From Pinisolibacter sp040275425 (GTDB lineage: Bacteria; Pseudomonadota; Alphaproteobacteria; Rhizobiales; Ancalomicrobiaceae), in the NCBI GenBank assembly GCA_040275425.1, contig JBEOKB010000142.1, positions 1-9,541 on the forward strand: 9,541 nucleotides of DNA. The letters are read 5' to 3'. Positions 1 to 5,868 of this stretch are shown here, piece after piece (position 1 is the first letter of the stretch; each line of letters opens with the position of its first letter). The position numbers and the translations under genes were made by a program. The notes beneath the pieces were generated by a model. It ran no database searches, was not told the DNA's origin, and saw only the letters and a list, made by a program, of their open reading frames with translations.

Positions 1-1511
1 CGGGCCGCGCCGCGCCGCTCGCCCGCCCGCGCGTTCGCCGCCCCGCCGCTCGGCCGCGTGCGCCAGCCCACCCCGTCGACGATCACGGTGCGATTGCCAC
101 GGAAGTCGGTTTCGCACACGATCAGGCCACGCTCGGCCATGTAGGTGAGGAGCCAGCGCCCGCGCGAGGGCGAATGGCTGCCGTAGGCCCGCGCCAGCGC
201 CTCGTCGGACGGGCAGGTCTCGCCCTCCCGCGCCGCCCGCGCCACCATCAGGAACACGCCCTGCATCTCCTCCGGCAGGTCCTCCGCCGCCGCCAGCACC
301 CGCGTCCACGCCTCGTCGTCGTCGGTGCGGCTGATTCCCGCCCGCGCCAACGCCAGCCGCCGCCGGAACATCGACATGTCCTGGCCCAGCTCGCCGAGTC
401 GGCGCAGCCGACAGTGGAAGGCGAAGTCCTGATAGACCACCGGCACCGGCCGGAACGCCGCCTCCGGATCCGACAGGATCTCGGCGAAGATCTCCTCGAG
501 CGCCGCCTCGATCTCCTCCGCCGACGCGCTCGGCACCGCCGCCGCCTCGGCCGCCGCCTCCTCGCTCGGCCGCACCGAGGCCACCTGCGCCAGCAGCTCG
601 GCCGTTCCGATCTTGGGCGCGCGCGGCGCCGGCGCCGGTCGCACCGGCTCCTCGCCGGGGGGAGGGGGCGCGAAGATCAGATCTTCGAGCGCATCGCGCG
701 GCATGTCCGGCAGCGGCATCAGCTCCGGCCGCCCCGAGCGCCCGCGCGTCGCCACCGTGCCGATGCGAATCGCCGTCGGCCGCCGGAACAGCGCGGGCCC
801 CAGCGCCACGAACTGCCCCGGCACCAGATCGCGGAACGCCTCCGCCTGACGCCGTTCCATGCCCAGGAGATCGGCCGCGCGCGCCATGTCGATGTCGAGG
901 AAGGTGCGCCCCATCAGGAAGTTGGACGCCTCCGCCGCGACGTTCTTGGCGAGCTTGGCCAGCCGCTGCGTGGCGATCAGCCCGGCGAGCCCGCGCTTGC
1001 GCCCGCGACACATCAGATTGGTCATCGCCCCGAGCGAGGTCTTGCGCGCCTCGTCCGACACCTCGCCCGCGATCGCCGGGGCGAACAGCTGCGCCTCGTC
1101 GACCGCCACCAGCATCGGATACCAGTGATCGCGATCGGCATCGAACAGGCCGTTGAGGAAGGCCGCCGCCGCGCGCATCTGGTCCTCGGCGTCGAGCCCC
1201 TCGAGGTTCAGCACCACCGAGGCTCGGTGGCGGCGGATGCGATCGGCGATGCGGGCGAGTTCGGCCGGCGAGCGCTCGGCGTCGACGACGACGTGGCCGA
1301 ACGCCTCCGCCAGCGTGACGAAGTCGCCCTCCGGATCGATGATCGCCTGTTGGACGTGCGGCGCCGACTGCTCCAGCAGACGGCGCAGCAGATGCGACTT
1401 GCCCGAACCCGAGTTGCCCTGGACCAGCAGACGGGTCGACAGGAGTTCCTCGAGATCGAGTCGAGCGCTCTCGCTCGTCGCCGTCGTACCCAGATCAATA
1501 CCGAGCTTCAT
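1..1511 (-). CDS. HerA/FtsK-like P-loop ATPase with C-terminal winged-helix region (3' end off the window)
   Basis: The frame is open from an ATG at 1511-1509 to the left edge with no stop, giving 503 visible residues. A Walker A motif, GNSGSGKS, lies at residues 32-39. A Walker B motif, LVAVDEAQ, lies at about 134-141. RGRKRGLAGLIATQR at about 169-183 matches the sensor/arginine segment typical of HerA and VirB4/FtsK-type hexameric ATPases. After an Ala/Pro/Glu-rich linker (about 265-340), residues about 410-485 look like a winged helix: a helical DEALARAYG stretch, a likely recognition helix RGRWLLTYMAERGLI, then a hairpin wing. The last visible residues are Gly/Ala/Arg-rich and look like a disordered tail, so the true end is probably close. 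The family moves along or pumps DNA; that role here is inference, since no nurA-like nuclease or secretion gene is visible. The start is supported by the short distance to Walker A, but its ribosome binding site is weak. It shares its strand with cbbR, 124 bases downstream of it. Confidence 0.82.
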   Translation of the reverse strand, partial: MKLGIDLGTTATSESARLDLEELLSTRLLVQGNSGSGKSHLLRRLLEQSAPHVQQAIIDPEGDFVTLAEAFGHVVVDAERSPAELARIADRIRRHRASVVLNLEGLDAEDQMRAAAAFLNGLFDADRDHWYPMLVAVDEAQLFAPAIAGEVSDEARKTSLGAMTNLMCRGRKRGLAGLIATQRLAKLAKNVAAEASNFLMGRTFLDIDMARAADLLGMERRQAEAFRDLVPGQFVALGPALFRRPTAIRIGTVATRGRSGRPELMPLPDMPRDALEDLIFAPPPPGEEPVRPAPAPRAPKIGTAELLAQVASVRPSEEAAAEAAAVPSASAEEIEAALEEIFAEILSDPEAAFRPVPVVYQDFAFHCRLRRLGELGQDMSMFRRRLALARAGISRTDDDEAWTRVLAAAEDLPEEMQGVFLMVARAAREGETCPSDEALARAYGSHSPSRGRWLLTYMAERGLIVCETDFRGNRTVIVDGVGWRTRPSGGAANARAGERRGAA

Positions 1512-1635
1512 GCCCTGCCGGTCCTCGCCCGCGAAGGCCGCGAACCTATCACGCCCGCCCCCGCCCGCGACCCGCCCCGTCGCGCCGATCCACAGGAGAT
1601 GACGGGCAGCGGAGAAGGCGGCGATCGCGTCGGCG

Positions 1636-2574
1636 TCAGCCGAGACCCGGCCCCTCGGGCACGCCGGGGATGCGCGGCATGAAGTCGCGTCCCCGCGTCG
1701 TCACGAAGTCGATCAGCGCCCGCGCCGCCGGCAGAGGCCGCTTGCGCCCCAGCCGCACCACGTACCATCGCCGCCACAACGGCAGCCCCTCGATCTCCAC
1801 CAGCGCCAGCCGCCGGTCCTCGAGCTCGGCCGCCACCGTGTGGGCCGAGATGAAGGTGAGGCCGAGCCCGGCCATCACCGCCTGTTTGATCGTCTCGTTC
1901 GAGCCGATCTCCATGCCGATCTTGGGGTGAACCCCGGTGCGCGACAGGAAGTGCTCCATCAGAATGCGCGTCCCCGACCCCGGCTCGCGCACCAGGAAGG
2001 TGCGGTCGGCGAGCAGGCGCGCCGACACCGGCCCGTGCCCGACGAGCGGGTCGTCCGGCGCGGCGACGACGATGTGCGGGTGATCGCCGATCAGCGACGA
2101 TTCGATCCCCACCTCGCCGGGCGGTCGTCCCATGATCGCCAGATCGAAGTCGCCCGCCTCGAAACGCCCAATGATTTCAGAGCGATTGCCGACGACCAGT
2201 TCCAGATCGACGCGCGGATGCTCACGCGCATAGGCGGCGAGGATGCGCGGCGCGAAGTACTTCGCCGTCGACACCACCCCGACCGTCACCCGCCCGCCGT
2301 CGGGCGTGCGCATGGCCGCCAGCGTCTCGCGCGCGTCCTCGAGGATCTTTTCGATTCGCCGCGCCGCGTCGAGCAGCTCCTGGCCCGCCGCCGTCGGCGT
2401 GAGGCCGCCGCCGTCGCGCTCGAACAGGGCGAGACCGACGTCCTCCTCCAGCGCCTTCATCTGCATCGTCACCGCCGGCGGCGTGACGTGCAGCGCCTCC
2501 GCGGCGGCCGCGAACGACCGCCCGGCATGGGCGGCGGCGATGATGCGGAGCTGCTTGAGCGTGAGGTTGCGCAT
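1636..2574 (-). CDS. cbbR: LysR-type transcriptional regulator CbbR
   Basis: This 312-residue protein has LysR-family length and layout. The N-terminal winged helix-turn-helix covers residues 4-64, with the helix pair SFAAAAEALHVTPPAVTMQM at about 20-39 and the conserved LFERDGGGLTPTAAG at 50-64. A linker helix follows at about 65-90. The periplasmic-binding-protein-like effector domain runs from about 95 to 300. Segments VVSTAKYFAPRIL (100-112) and GSNETIKQAVMAGLGLTFIS (224-243) are characteristic of CbbR among LysR proteins. Divergent placement directly before cbbL fits. In this family the protein binds the shared intergenic region and activates the cbb operon in response to metabolites such as RuBP, NADPH or phosphoenolpyruvate, depending on species; which one acts here cannot be read from sequence. 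No good Shine-Dalgarno sequence precedes the ATG, but the start puts the helix-turn-helix at the normal distance from the N-terminus. Confidence 0.95.
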   Translation of the reverse strand: MRNLTLKQLRIIAAAHAGRSFAAAAEALHVTPPAVTMQMKALEEDVGLALFERDGGGLTPTAAGQELLDAARRIEKILEDARETLAAMRTPDGGRVTVGVVSTAKYFAPRILAAYAREHPRVDLELVVGNRSEIIGRFEAGDFDLAIMGRPPGEVGIESSLIGDHPHIVVAAPDDPLVGHGPVSARLLADRTFLVREPGSGTRILMEHFLSRTGVHPKIGMEIGSNETIKQAVMAGLGLTFISAHTVAAELEDRRLALVEIEGLPLWRRWYVVRLGRKRPLPAARALIDFVTTRGRDFMPRIPGVPEGPGLG

Positions 2575-2577
2575 GAA

Positions 2578-2592
2578 TTCAGTTTATCTGAA
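2578..2592. promoter_or_regulatory. Palindrome TTCAG-N5-CTGAA, candidate CbbR operator (cbbR-proximal)
   Basis: A perfect 5-base inverted repeat, TTCAG and CTGAA, flanks the centre TTTAT. It contains a T-N11-A arrangement (T2579 to A2591), the general LysR-family binding signature. Its centre (2585) is 34 bases from the centre of the second palindrome, about three helical turns, which fits a LysR tetramer contacting two sites. It begins four bases beyond the cbbR start codon, so binding here could also repress cbbR. Function is inferred. Confidence 0.5.
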
Positions 2593-2611
2593 GGACGGAC
2601 AAAGGAAATAC

Positions 2612-2626
2612 GAATTTATTTAATTC
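2612..2626. promoter_or_regulatory. Palindrome GAATT-N5-AATTC, candidate second CbbR site over the -10 region
   Basis: A perfect 5-base inverted repeat, GAATT and AATTC, is centred on TATTT. It overlaps the candidate cbbL -10 box at 2619-2624. The heptamer AATTCAG occurs both here (2622-2628) and at the other palindrome (2576-2582), linking the two as related sites. In an AT-rich patch a short palindrome can arise by chance, so this is a weaker call than its partner. Confidence 0.4.
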
Positions 2627-2676
2627 AGCGAAGCGGGCAGTCTCCGGCCACACGAAAAACGGAAGGGAGCGCCCCG

Positions 2677-4143
2677 ATGACCACGAAGGACGAGACCAAC
2701 GCCCCGATCGACGCCAAGAAGCGCTATTCGGCCGGTGTGCTGAAGTACGCGCAGATGGGCTACTGGGACGGCGACTACCAGCCCAAGGACACCGACATTC
2801 TCGCGGTGTTCCGCATCACCCCGCAGGAGGGCGTCGACCCGATCGAGGCGGCCGCCGCCGTCGCCGGCGAGAGCTCGACCGCGACCTGGACGGTGGTGTG
2901 GACCGACCTCCTGACCGCCTGCGACAGCTACCGCGCCAAGGCCTACAAGGTCGAGCCGGTTCCGAACCAGCCGGGCCAGTACTTCTGCTGGGTCGCCTAC
3001 GACATCATCCTCTTCGAGGAAGGGTCGATCGTGAACCTGGCGGCCTCGATCATCGGCAACGTCTTCTCGTTCAAGCCGCTGAAGGCCGCCCGTCTCGAGG
3101 ACATGCGCTTCCCGCCCGCCTACGTGAAGACCTTCAAGGGTCCTCCGACCGGCATCGTCGTCGAGCGCGAGCGTCTCGAGAAGTACGGCCGCCCGCTGCT
3201 CGGCGCGACCATCAAGCCGAAGCTCGGCCTGTCGGGCAAGAACTACGGTCGCGTGGTCTACGAGGGCCTCACCGGTGGTCTCGACTTCACCAAGGACGAC
3301 GAGAACATCAACTCGCAGCCCTTCATGCATTGGCGCGACCGCTTCCTCTACTGCATGGAAGGCGTGATGAAGGCCTCAGCCGACACCGGTGAGGTCAAGG
3401 GCCACTACCTCAACATCACCGCCGGCACCATGGAGGAGATGTATCGCCGCGCCGAGTTCGCCAAGCAGCTCGGCTCGTGCATCGTCATGGTCGACCTCGT
3501 CATCGGCTGGACCGCGATCCAGTCCATGGCCGAGTGGTGCCGCGCCAACGACATGATCCTGCACATGCACCGCGCCGGTCACGGCACCTACACCCGCCAG
3601 AAGAACCACGGCATCTCGTTCCGCGTCATCGCCAAGTGGCTGCGTCTGGCCGGCGTCGATCACCTCCACACCGGCACCGCCGTCGGCAAGCTCGAGGGCG
3701 ACCCGATGACCGTGCAGGGCTTCTACAACGTCTGCCGCGAGGCCAAGAACGAGGTGGATCTCCAGCGCGGCCTGTTCTTCGAGCAGGACTGGTGCGACAT
3801 CCGCAAGGTGATGCCGGTCGCCTCGGGCGGTATCCACGCCGGACAGATGCACCAGCTTCTGCACCTCTTCGGCGACGACGTGGTCATGCAGTTCGGCGGC
3901 GGCACCATCGGTCACCCGATGGGCATCCAGGCCGGCGCCGTCGCCAACCGCGTCGCCATGGAGACCATGGTTCTCGCCCGCAACGAGGGGCGCGACATCA
4001 TGGCCGAGGGGCCGCAGATCCTGCGCGACGCCGCCAAGTGGTGCAAGCCGCTCGAGGCCGCGCTGACCACCTGGGGCGCGGTGACCTTCGACTACGCGTC
4101 GACCGACACCTCGGACTTCGCTCCGACCGCCTCGGTGATCTGA
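2677..4143 (+). CDS. cbbL: RuBisCO large subunit, red-type form IC
   Basis: This is the catalytic large chain (488 residues) of ribulose-1,5-bisphosphate carboxylase/oxygenase, which fixes CO2 onto RuBP to give two 3-phosphoglycerates. Key residues are all present. K180 and K182 lie in TIKPKLG. K206 in GLDFTKDDEN is the carbamylated lysine, followed by metal ligands D208 and E209. H298/R299 lie in HMHRAGHG, H331 in the HLHTGT segment, loop-6 K338 in VGKLEGD, and S383 in VASGGIH. The sequence style, including NSQPFMHWRDRF, and the C-terminal tail ending FAPTASVI mark the red-type form IC/ID group. That tail is the part gripped by CbbX in this family. The ATG at 2677 is preceded by GGGAG at 2665-2669, seven bases away. 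A longer in-frame opening upstream runs through cbbR and is not real. It is first in the operon, 102 bases ahead of cbbS. Confidence 0.99.
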   Translation: MTTKDETNAPIDAKKRYSAGVLKYAQMGYWDGDYQPKDTDILAVFRITPQEGVDPIEAAAAVAGESSTATWTVVWTDLLTACDSYRAKAYKVEPVPNQPGQYFCWVAYDIILFEEGSIVNLAASIIGNVFSFKPLKAARLEDMRFPPAYVKTFKGPPTGIVVERERLEKYGRPLLGATIKPKLGLSGKNYGRVVYEGLTGGLDFTKDDENINSQPFMHWRDRFLYCMEGVMKASADTGEVKGHYLNITAGTMEEMYRRAEFAKQLGSCIVMVDLVIGWTAIQSMAEWCRANDMILHMHRAGHGTYTRQKNHGISFRVIAKWLRLAGVDHLHTGTAVGKLEGDPMTVQGFYNVCREAKNEVDLQRGLFFEQDWCDIRKVMPVASGGIHAGQMHQLLHLFGDDVVMQFGGGTIGHPMGIQAGAVANRVAMETMVLARNEGRDIMAEGPQILRDAAKWCKPLEAALTTWGAVTFDYASTDTSDFAPTASVI

Positions 4144-4151
4144 CGCGGAAC

Positions 4152-4189
4152 CGCTCGGGACGATCGAGCGACGCGGGGCGCGAGCCCCC
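4152..4189 (+). other. Two stem-loops between cbbL and cbbS
   Basis: The cbbL-cbbS gap (4144-4245) holds two possible RNA hairpins. The first is CGCTCG (4152-4157) pairing with CGAGCG (4165-4170) across seven bases. The second is GGGGC (4175-4179) pairing with GCCCC (4184-4188) across a GCGA loop, which is of the stable GNRA type. No T-run follows, so these look like mRNA-stabilising or processing structures rather than terminators. In a sequence this GC-rich, short stems are common by chance. Confidence 0.4.
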
Positions 4190-4245
4190 GTCCTCGGCAC
4201 CCGCCGCCCATTCTTCCCTTCGCCCGTACTCGGGGAGACTTCACG

Positions 4246-4638
4246 ATGAGACTGACCCAAGGTGCCTTCTCCTTCCTGCCCGATCTGACCGACGCGCAGA
4301 TCTCCGCCCAGGTCGAACACGCTCTCGGCCTCGGCTGGGCGGTGTCGATCGAGGTGACCGACGACCCCCATCCGCGCAACTGCTACTGGGAGATGTGGGG
4401 CATGCCGATGTTCGGCCTCAAGGACGCCGCCGGCGTCATGACCGAGCTGAAGGCCGCACGCACCGCTCGCCCGCAGTCCTACATCCGCGTCAACGCCTTC
4501 GACAGCACGCGTGGTTGGGAGACCATCCGTCTCTCCTTCATCGTCAACCGCCCCGCCGTCGAGCCCGGCTTCCACCTCGATCGCATCGAGGAGGCCGGTC
4601 GCGTCCAGCGCTACGCCCTGCGCCGTCGCACGGCCTGA
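4246..4638 (+). CDS. cbbS: RuBisCO small subunit, red-type
   Basis: The 130-residue small chain completes the L8S8 RuBisCO. It starts MRLTQGAFSFLPDLTD, typical of red-type small subunits. It carries the conserved block HPRNCYWEMWGMPMFGL at about 42-58 and YIRVNAFDSTRGWE at 79-92. After the FIVNRP segment, residues about 104-130 form the extra C-terminal hairpin that distinguishes red-type small subunits from green-type and lines the central channel of the complex. GGGGAG at 4232-4237 lies eight bases before the ATG. It is followed at once by a strong hairpin and a palindromic repeat element, so transcripts may often end or be trimmed just after this gene. Confidence 0.98.
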   Translation: MRLTQGAFSFLPDLTDAQISAQVEHALGLGWAVSIEVTDDPHPRNCYWEMWGMPMFGLKDAAGVMTELKAARTARPQSYIRVNAFDSTRGWETIRLSFIVNRPAVEPGFHLDRIEEAGRVQRYALRRRTA

Positions 4639-4642
4639 GGCG

Positions 4643-4672
4643 AGGGGAGGGCGGGTTCCCCCGCCTTTCCCT
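4643..4672 (+). terminator. Terminator-like hairpin just after cbbS
   Basis: GGCGGG (4650-4655) pairs perfectly with CCCGCC (4660-4665) around a TTCC loop. As RNA, with G-U pairs allowed, the stem extends outward: bases 4643-4649 pair with 4666-4672, giving about 13 pairs. It starts four bases after the cbbS stop codon. The T-run within the downstream arm is short (TTT, 4666-4668), so it is more likely a partial terminator or 3'-end protector for cbbLS mRNA than a full stop, because cbbX and later genes have no obvious separate promoter. Confidence 0.5.
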
Positions 4673-4794
4673 TCTCCCCTTGCGGGAGAAGGTGCCCCGA
4701 AGGGGCGGATGAGGGGTCTCGATCTCACCGTCCGCTCCGGTGCTCGCGATAGGGGTGCCGCTTCGCGGCGCCCCCTCGTCCGGCCTTCGGCCGG
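4670..4794. repeat. Composite REP/BIME-like palindromic element between cbbS and cbbX
   Basis: This stretch is built from nested inverted repeats. CCTTCTCCC (4670-4678) pairs with GGGAGAAGG (4684-4692). GCCCC (4694-4698) pairs with GGGGC (4702-4706). GGGGTGCCGC (4752-4761) pairs with GCGGCGCCCC (4765-4774), with one G-U. CCGGCC (4780-4785) pairs with GGCCGG (4789-4794). Three of these have three-base GAA or TTC loops. An outer arm, GGATGAGGGG (4707-4716), is the inverse of CCCCTCGTCC (4772-4781) with one G-U, so two units face each other. The wording around GGGAGAAGGTG and GGATGAGGGG resembles an intergenic repeat I recall as widespread in proteobacterial genomes; that is from memory, not a search. 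No coding capacity is evident. Confidence 0.7.
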
Positions 4795-4861
4795 TATGCC
4801 CGCCACGTTCAGCGCCGACGTCCCGGCGGTCGAACCCAGGACGCGACGAGAGGTCCGATCG

Positions 4862-5830
4862 ATGCCCCCGTTCGATCCCAATGCCGCGGCCGCCGCGCAG
4901 GCGCGGACCGCGCCCGCCACCCCGACCGACACCGTCGCCGCCCCCCCTCGGACGACGCTCGATCTGGCAGAGCTCTATCGTCGCAGCGAGATCGGACCTC
5001 TCCTCGCCGAGCTCGATCGCGATCTGGTCGGCCTCGTGCCGGTCAAGACCCGCATCCGCGAGATCGCCGCGCATCTGCTCGTCACCCGCGCGCGCTCCGA
5101 GTTGGGGCTCACCACCTCGCCGCCGACCCTCCACATGGCCTTCACGGGCAATCCCGGCACCGGCAAGACCACGGTCGCGCTGCGCATGGCCGGCATTCTT
5201 CACCGCCTCGGCTACGTGCGGAAGGGCCACCTCGTCTCCGTCACGCGCGACGATCTGGTCGGCCAGTACATCGGCCACACCGCGCCCAAGACCAAGGAGG
5301 TCCTGAAGCGGGCGATGGGCGGCGTGCTGTTCATCGACGAGGCCTACTACCTCTACCGCCCCGAGAACGAGAAGGACTACGGCCAGGAGGCGATCGAGAT
5401 CCTGCTCCAGGTCATGGAGAACCAGCGCGACGATCTCGTCGTGATCCTCGCCGGTTACGCCGACCGCATGCAGACCTTCTTCTCCGCCAATCCGGGCTTC
5501 CGCTCGCGCATCGCCCATCACGTCGACTTCCCCGACTACGACGACGCCGAGCTGCTGACCATCGCCGATCTGATCGCCGAGAAGGAGGGCTACCGCTTCG
5601 ACGAGGGCGCCCGCGCCGCGCTGGCCGACTACGTCACCGCGCGCCGCACCCGACCCGACTTCGCCAACGCCCGCTCGATGCGCAACGCCTTCGATCGCGC
5701 CCGTCTGCGTCAGGCCATCCGCCTGTTCGAGAGCGGCGCCGAGGTCGACGCCGAGGCGCTCTCCACCATCACCGCCGCCGAAATTCGGGCGAGCCGCGTG
5801 CTCAAGAACACCGATCGCCCCGCCGACTGA
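4862..5830 (+). CDS. cbbX: Red-type RuBisCO activase, AAA+ ATPase CbbX
   Basis: This 322-residue AAA+ protein of the CbbX/CfxQ family forms an ATP-driven hexameric ring. The ring pulls the CbbL C-terminal tail to release inhibitory sugar phosphates from RuBisCO. Walker A is GNPGTGKT (96-103) and Walker B is VLFIDE (155-160). A pore-loop segment, GQYIGHT (134-140), supplies the aromatic Y136. FRSRI (213-217) carries the likely arginine finger, and NARSMRNAFDRA (269-280) is the sensor-2 region. The first 30 or so residues are Ala/Thr/Pro-rich and look disordered; this is slightly longer than I expect for the family. The ATG at 4862 is preceded by GAGAGG (4848-4853), eight bases away. The frame stays open upstream to 4511, but that part overlaps cbbS and the palindromic element and has no protein-like content. 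Confidence 0.96.
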   Translation: MPPFDPNAAAAAQARTAPATPTDTVAAPPRTTLDLAELYRRSEIGPLLAELDRDLVGLVPVKTRIREIAAHLLVTRARSELGLTTSPPTLHMAFTGNPGTGKTTVALRMAGILHRLGYVRKGHLVSVTRDDLVGQYIGHTAPKTKEVLKRAMGGVLFIDEAYYLYRPENEKDYGQEAIEILLQVMENQRDDLVVILAGYADRMQTFFSANPGFRSRIAHHVDFPDYDDAELLTIADLIAEKEGYRFDEGARAALADYVTARRTRPDFANARSMRNAFDRARLRQAIRLFESGAEVDAEALSTITAAEIRASRVLKNTDRPAD

Positions 5831-5868
5831 AGAAGACGACATACGAGGAACGCCGAGAGGATCTGGTC

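Larger units (their letters stand above)
2575..2676. promoter_or_regulatory. Divergent cbbR-cbbL control region with candidate cbbL promoter
   Basis: The 102 bases between the divergent starts include the only clearly AT-rich stretch in the window (about 2575-2627). On the plus strand, CGGACA at 2596-2601 matches four of six bases of the sigma-70 -35 box. A 17-base spacer separates it from TTTAAT at 2619-2624, which matches five of six bases of the -10 box. Transcription would then start near 2631, giving a leader of about 45 bases for cbbL. The cbbL ribosome binding site GGGAG lies at 2665-2669. No equally good promoter for cbbR is visible on the minus strand. The assignment rests on consensus matching only. 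Confidence 0.55.

Noticed and set aside
1512..1635. Possible small gene or terminator between cbbR and the ATPase gene
   Set aside because: No frame there has a good start signal with protein-like content, and no stem followed by a T-run is visible on the minus strand.
174..1682. Long plus-strand open frame of 502 residues opposite the ATPase gene
   Set aside because: Its product is Arg/His/Leu-rich with no recognisable domain, and the opposite strand codes for a clear P-loop ATPase. Long antisense frames are expected at this GC content.
1840..2676. In-frame upstream extension of cbbL to 1840
   Set aside because: It runs antisense through cbbR and the control region and has no family similarity. 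The ATG at 2677 has a good ribosome binding site and gives the normal CbbL length.
4670..4794. Palindromic element as insertion-sequence ends or a CRISPR-like array
   Set aside because: There is no transposase gene, target-site duplication or regularly spaced direct repeat. The nested inverted repeats with three-base loops fit a REP-like element better.
4511..4861. In-frame upstream extension of cbbX
   Set aside because: It overlaps cbbS in another frame and then reads through the hairpin and palindromic element. The ATG at 4862 has its own ribosome binding site.
3376..4932. 518-residue minus-strand open frame opposite cbbL, cbbS and the spacer
   Set aside because: It is a compositional shadow with no motifs, spanning several genuine genes on the other strand.
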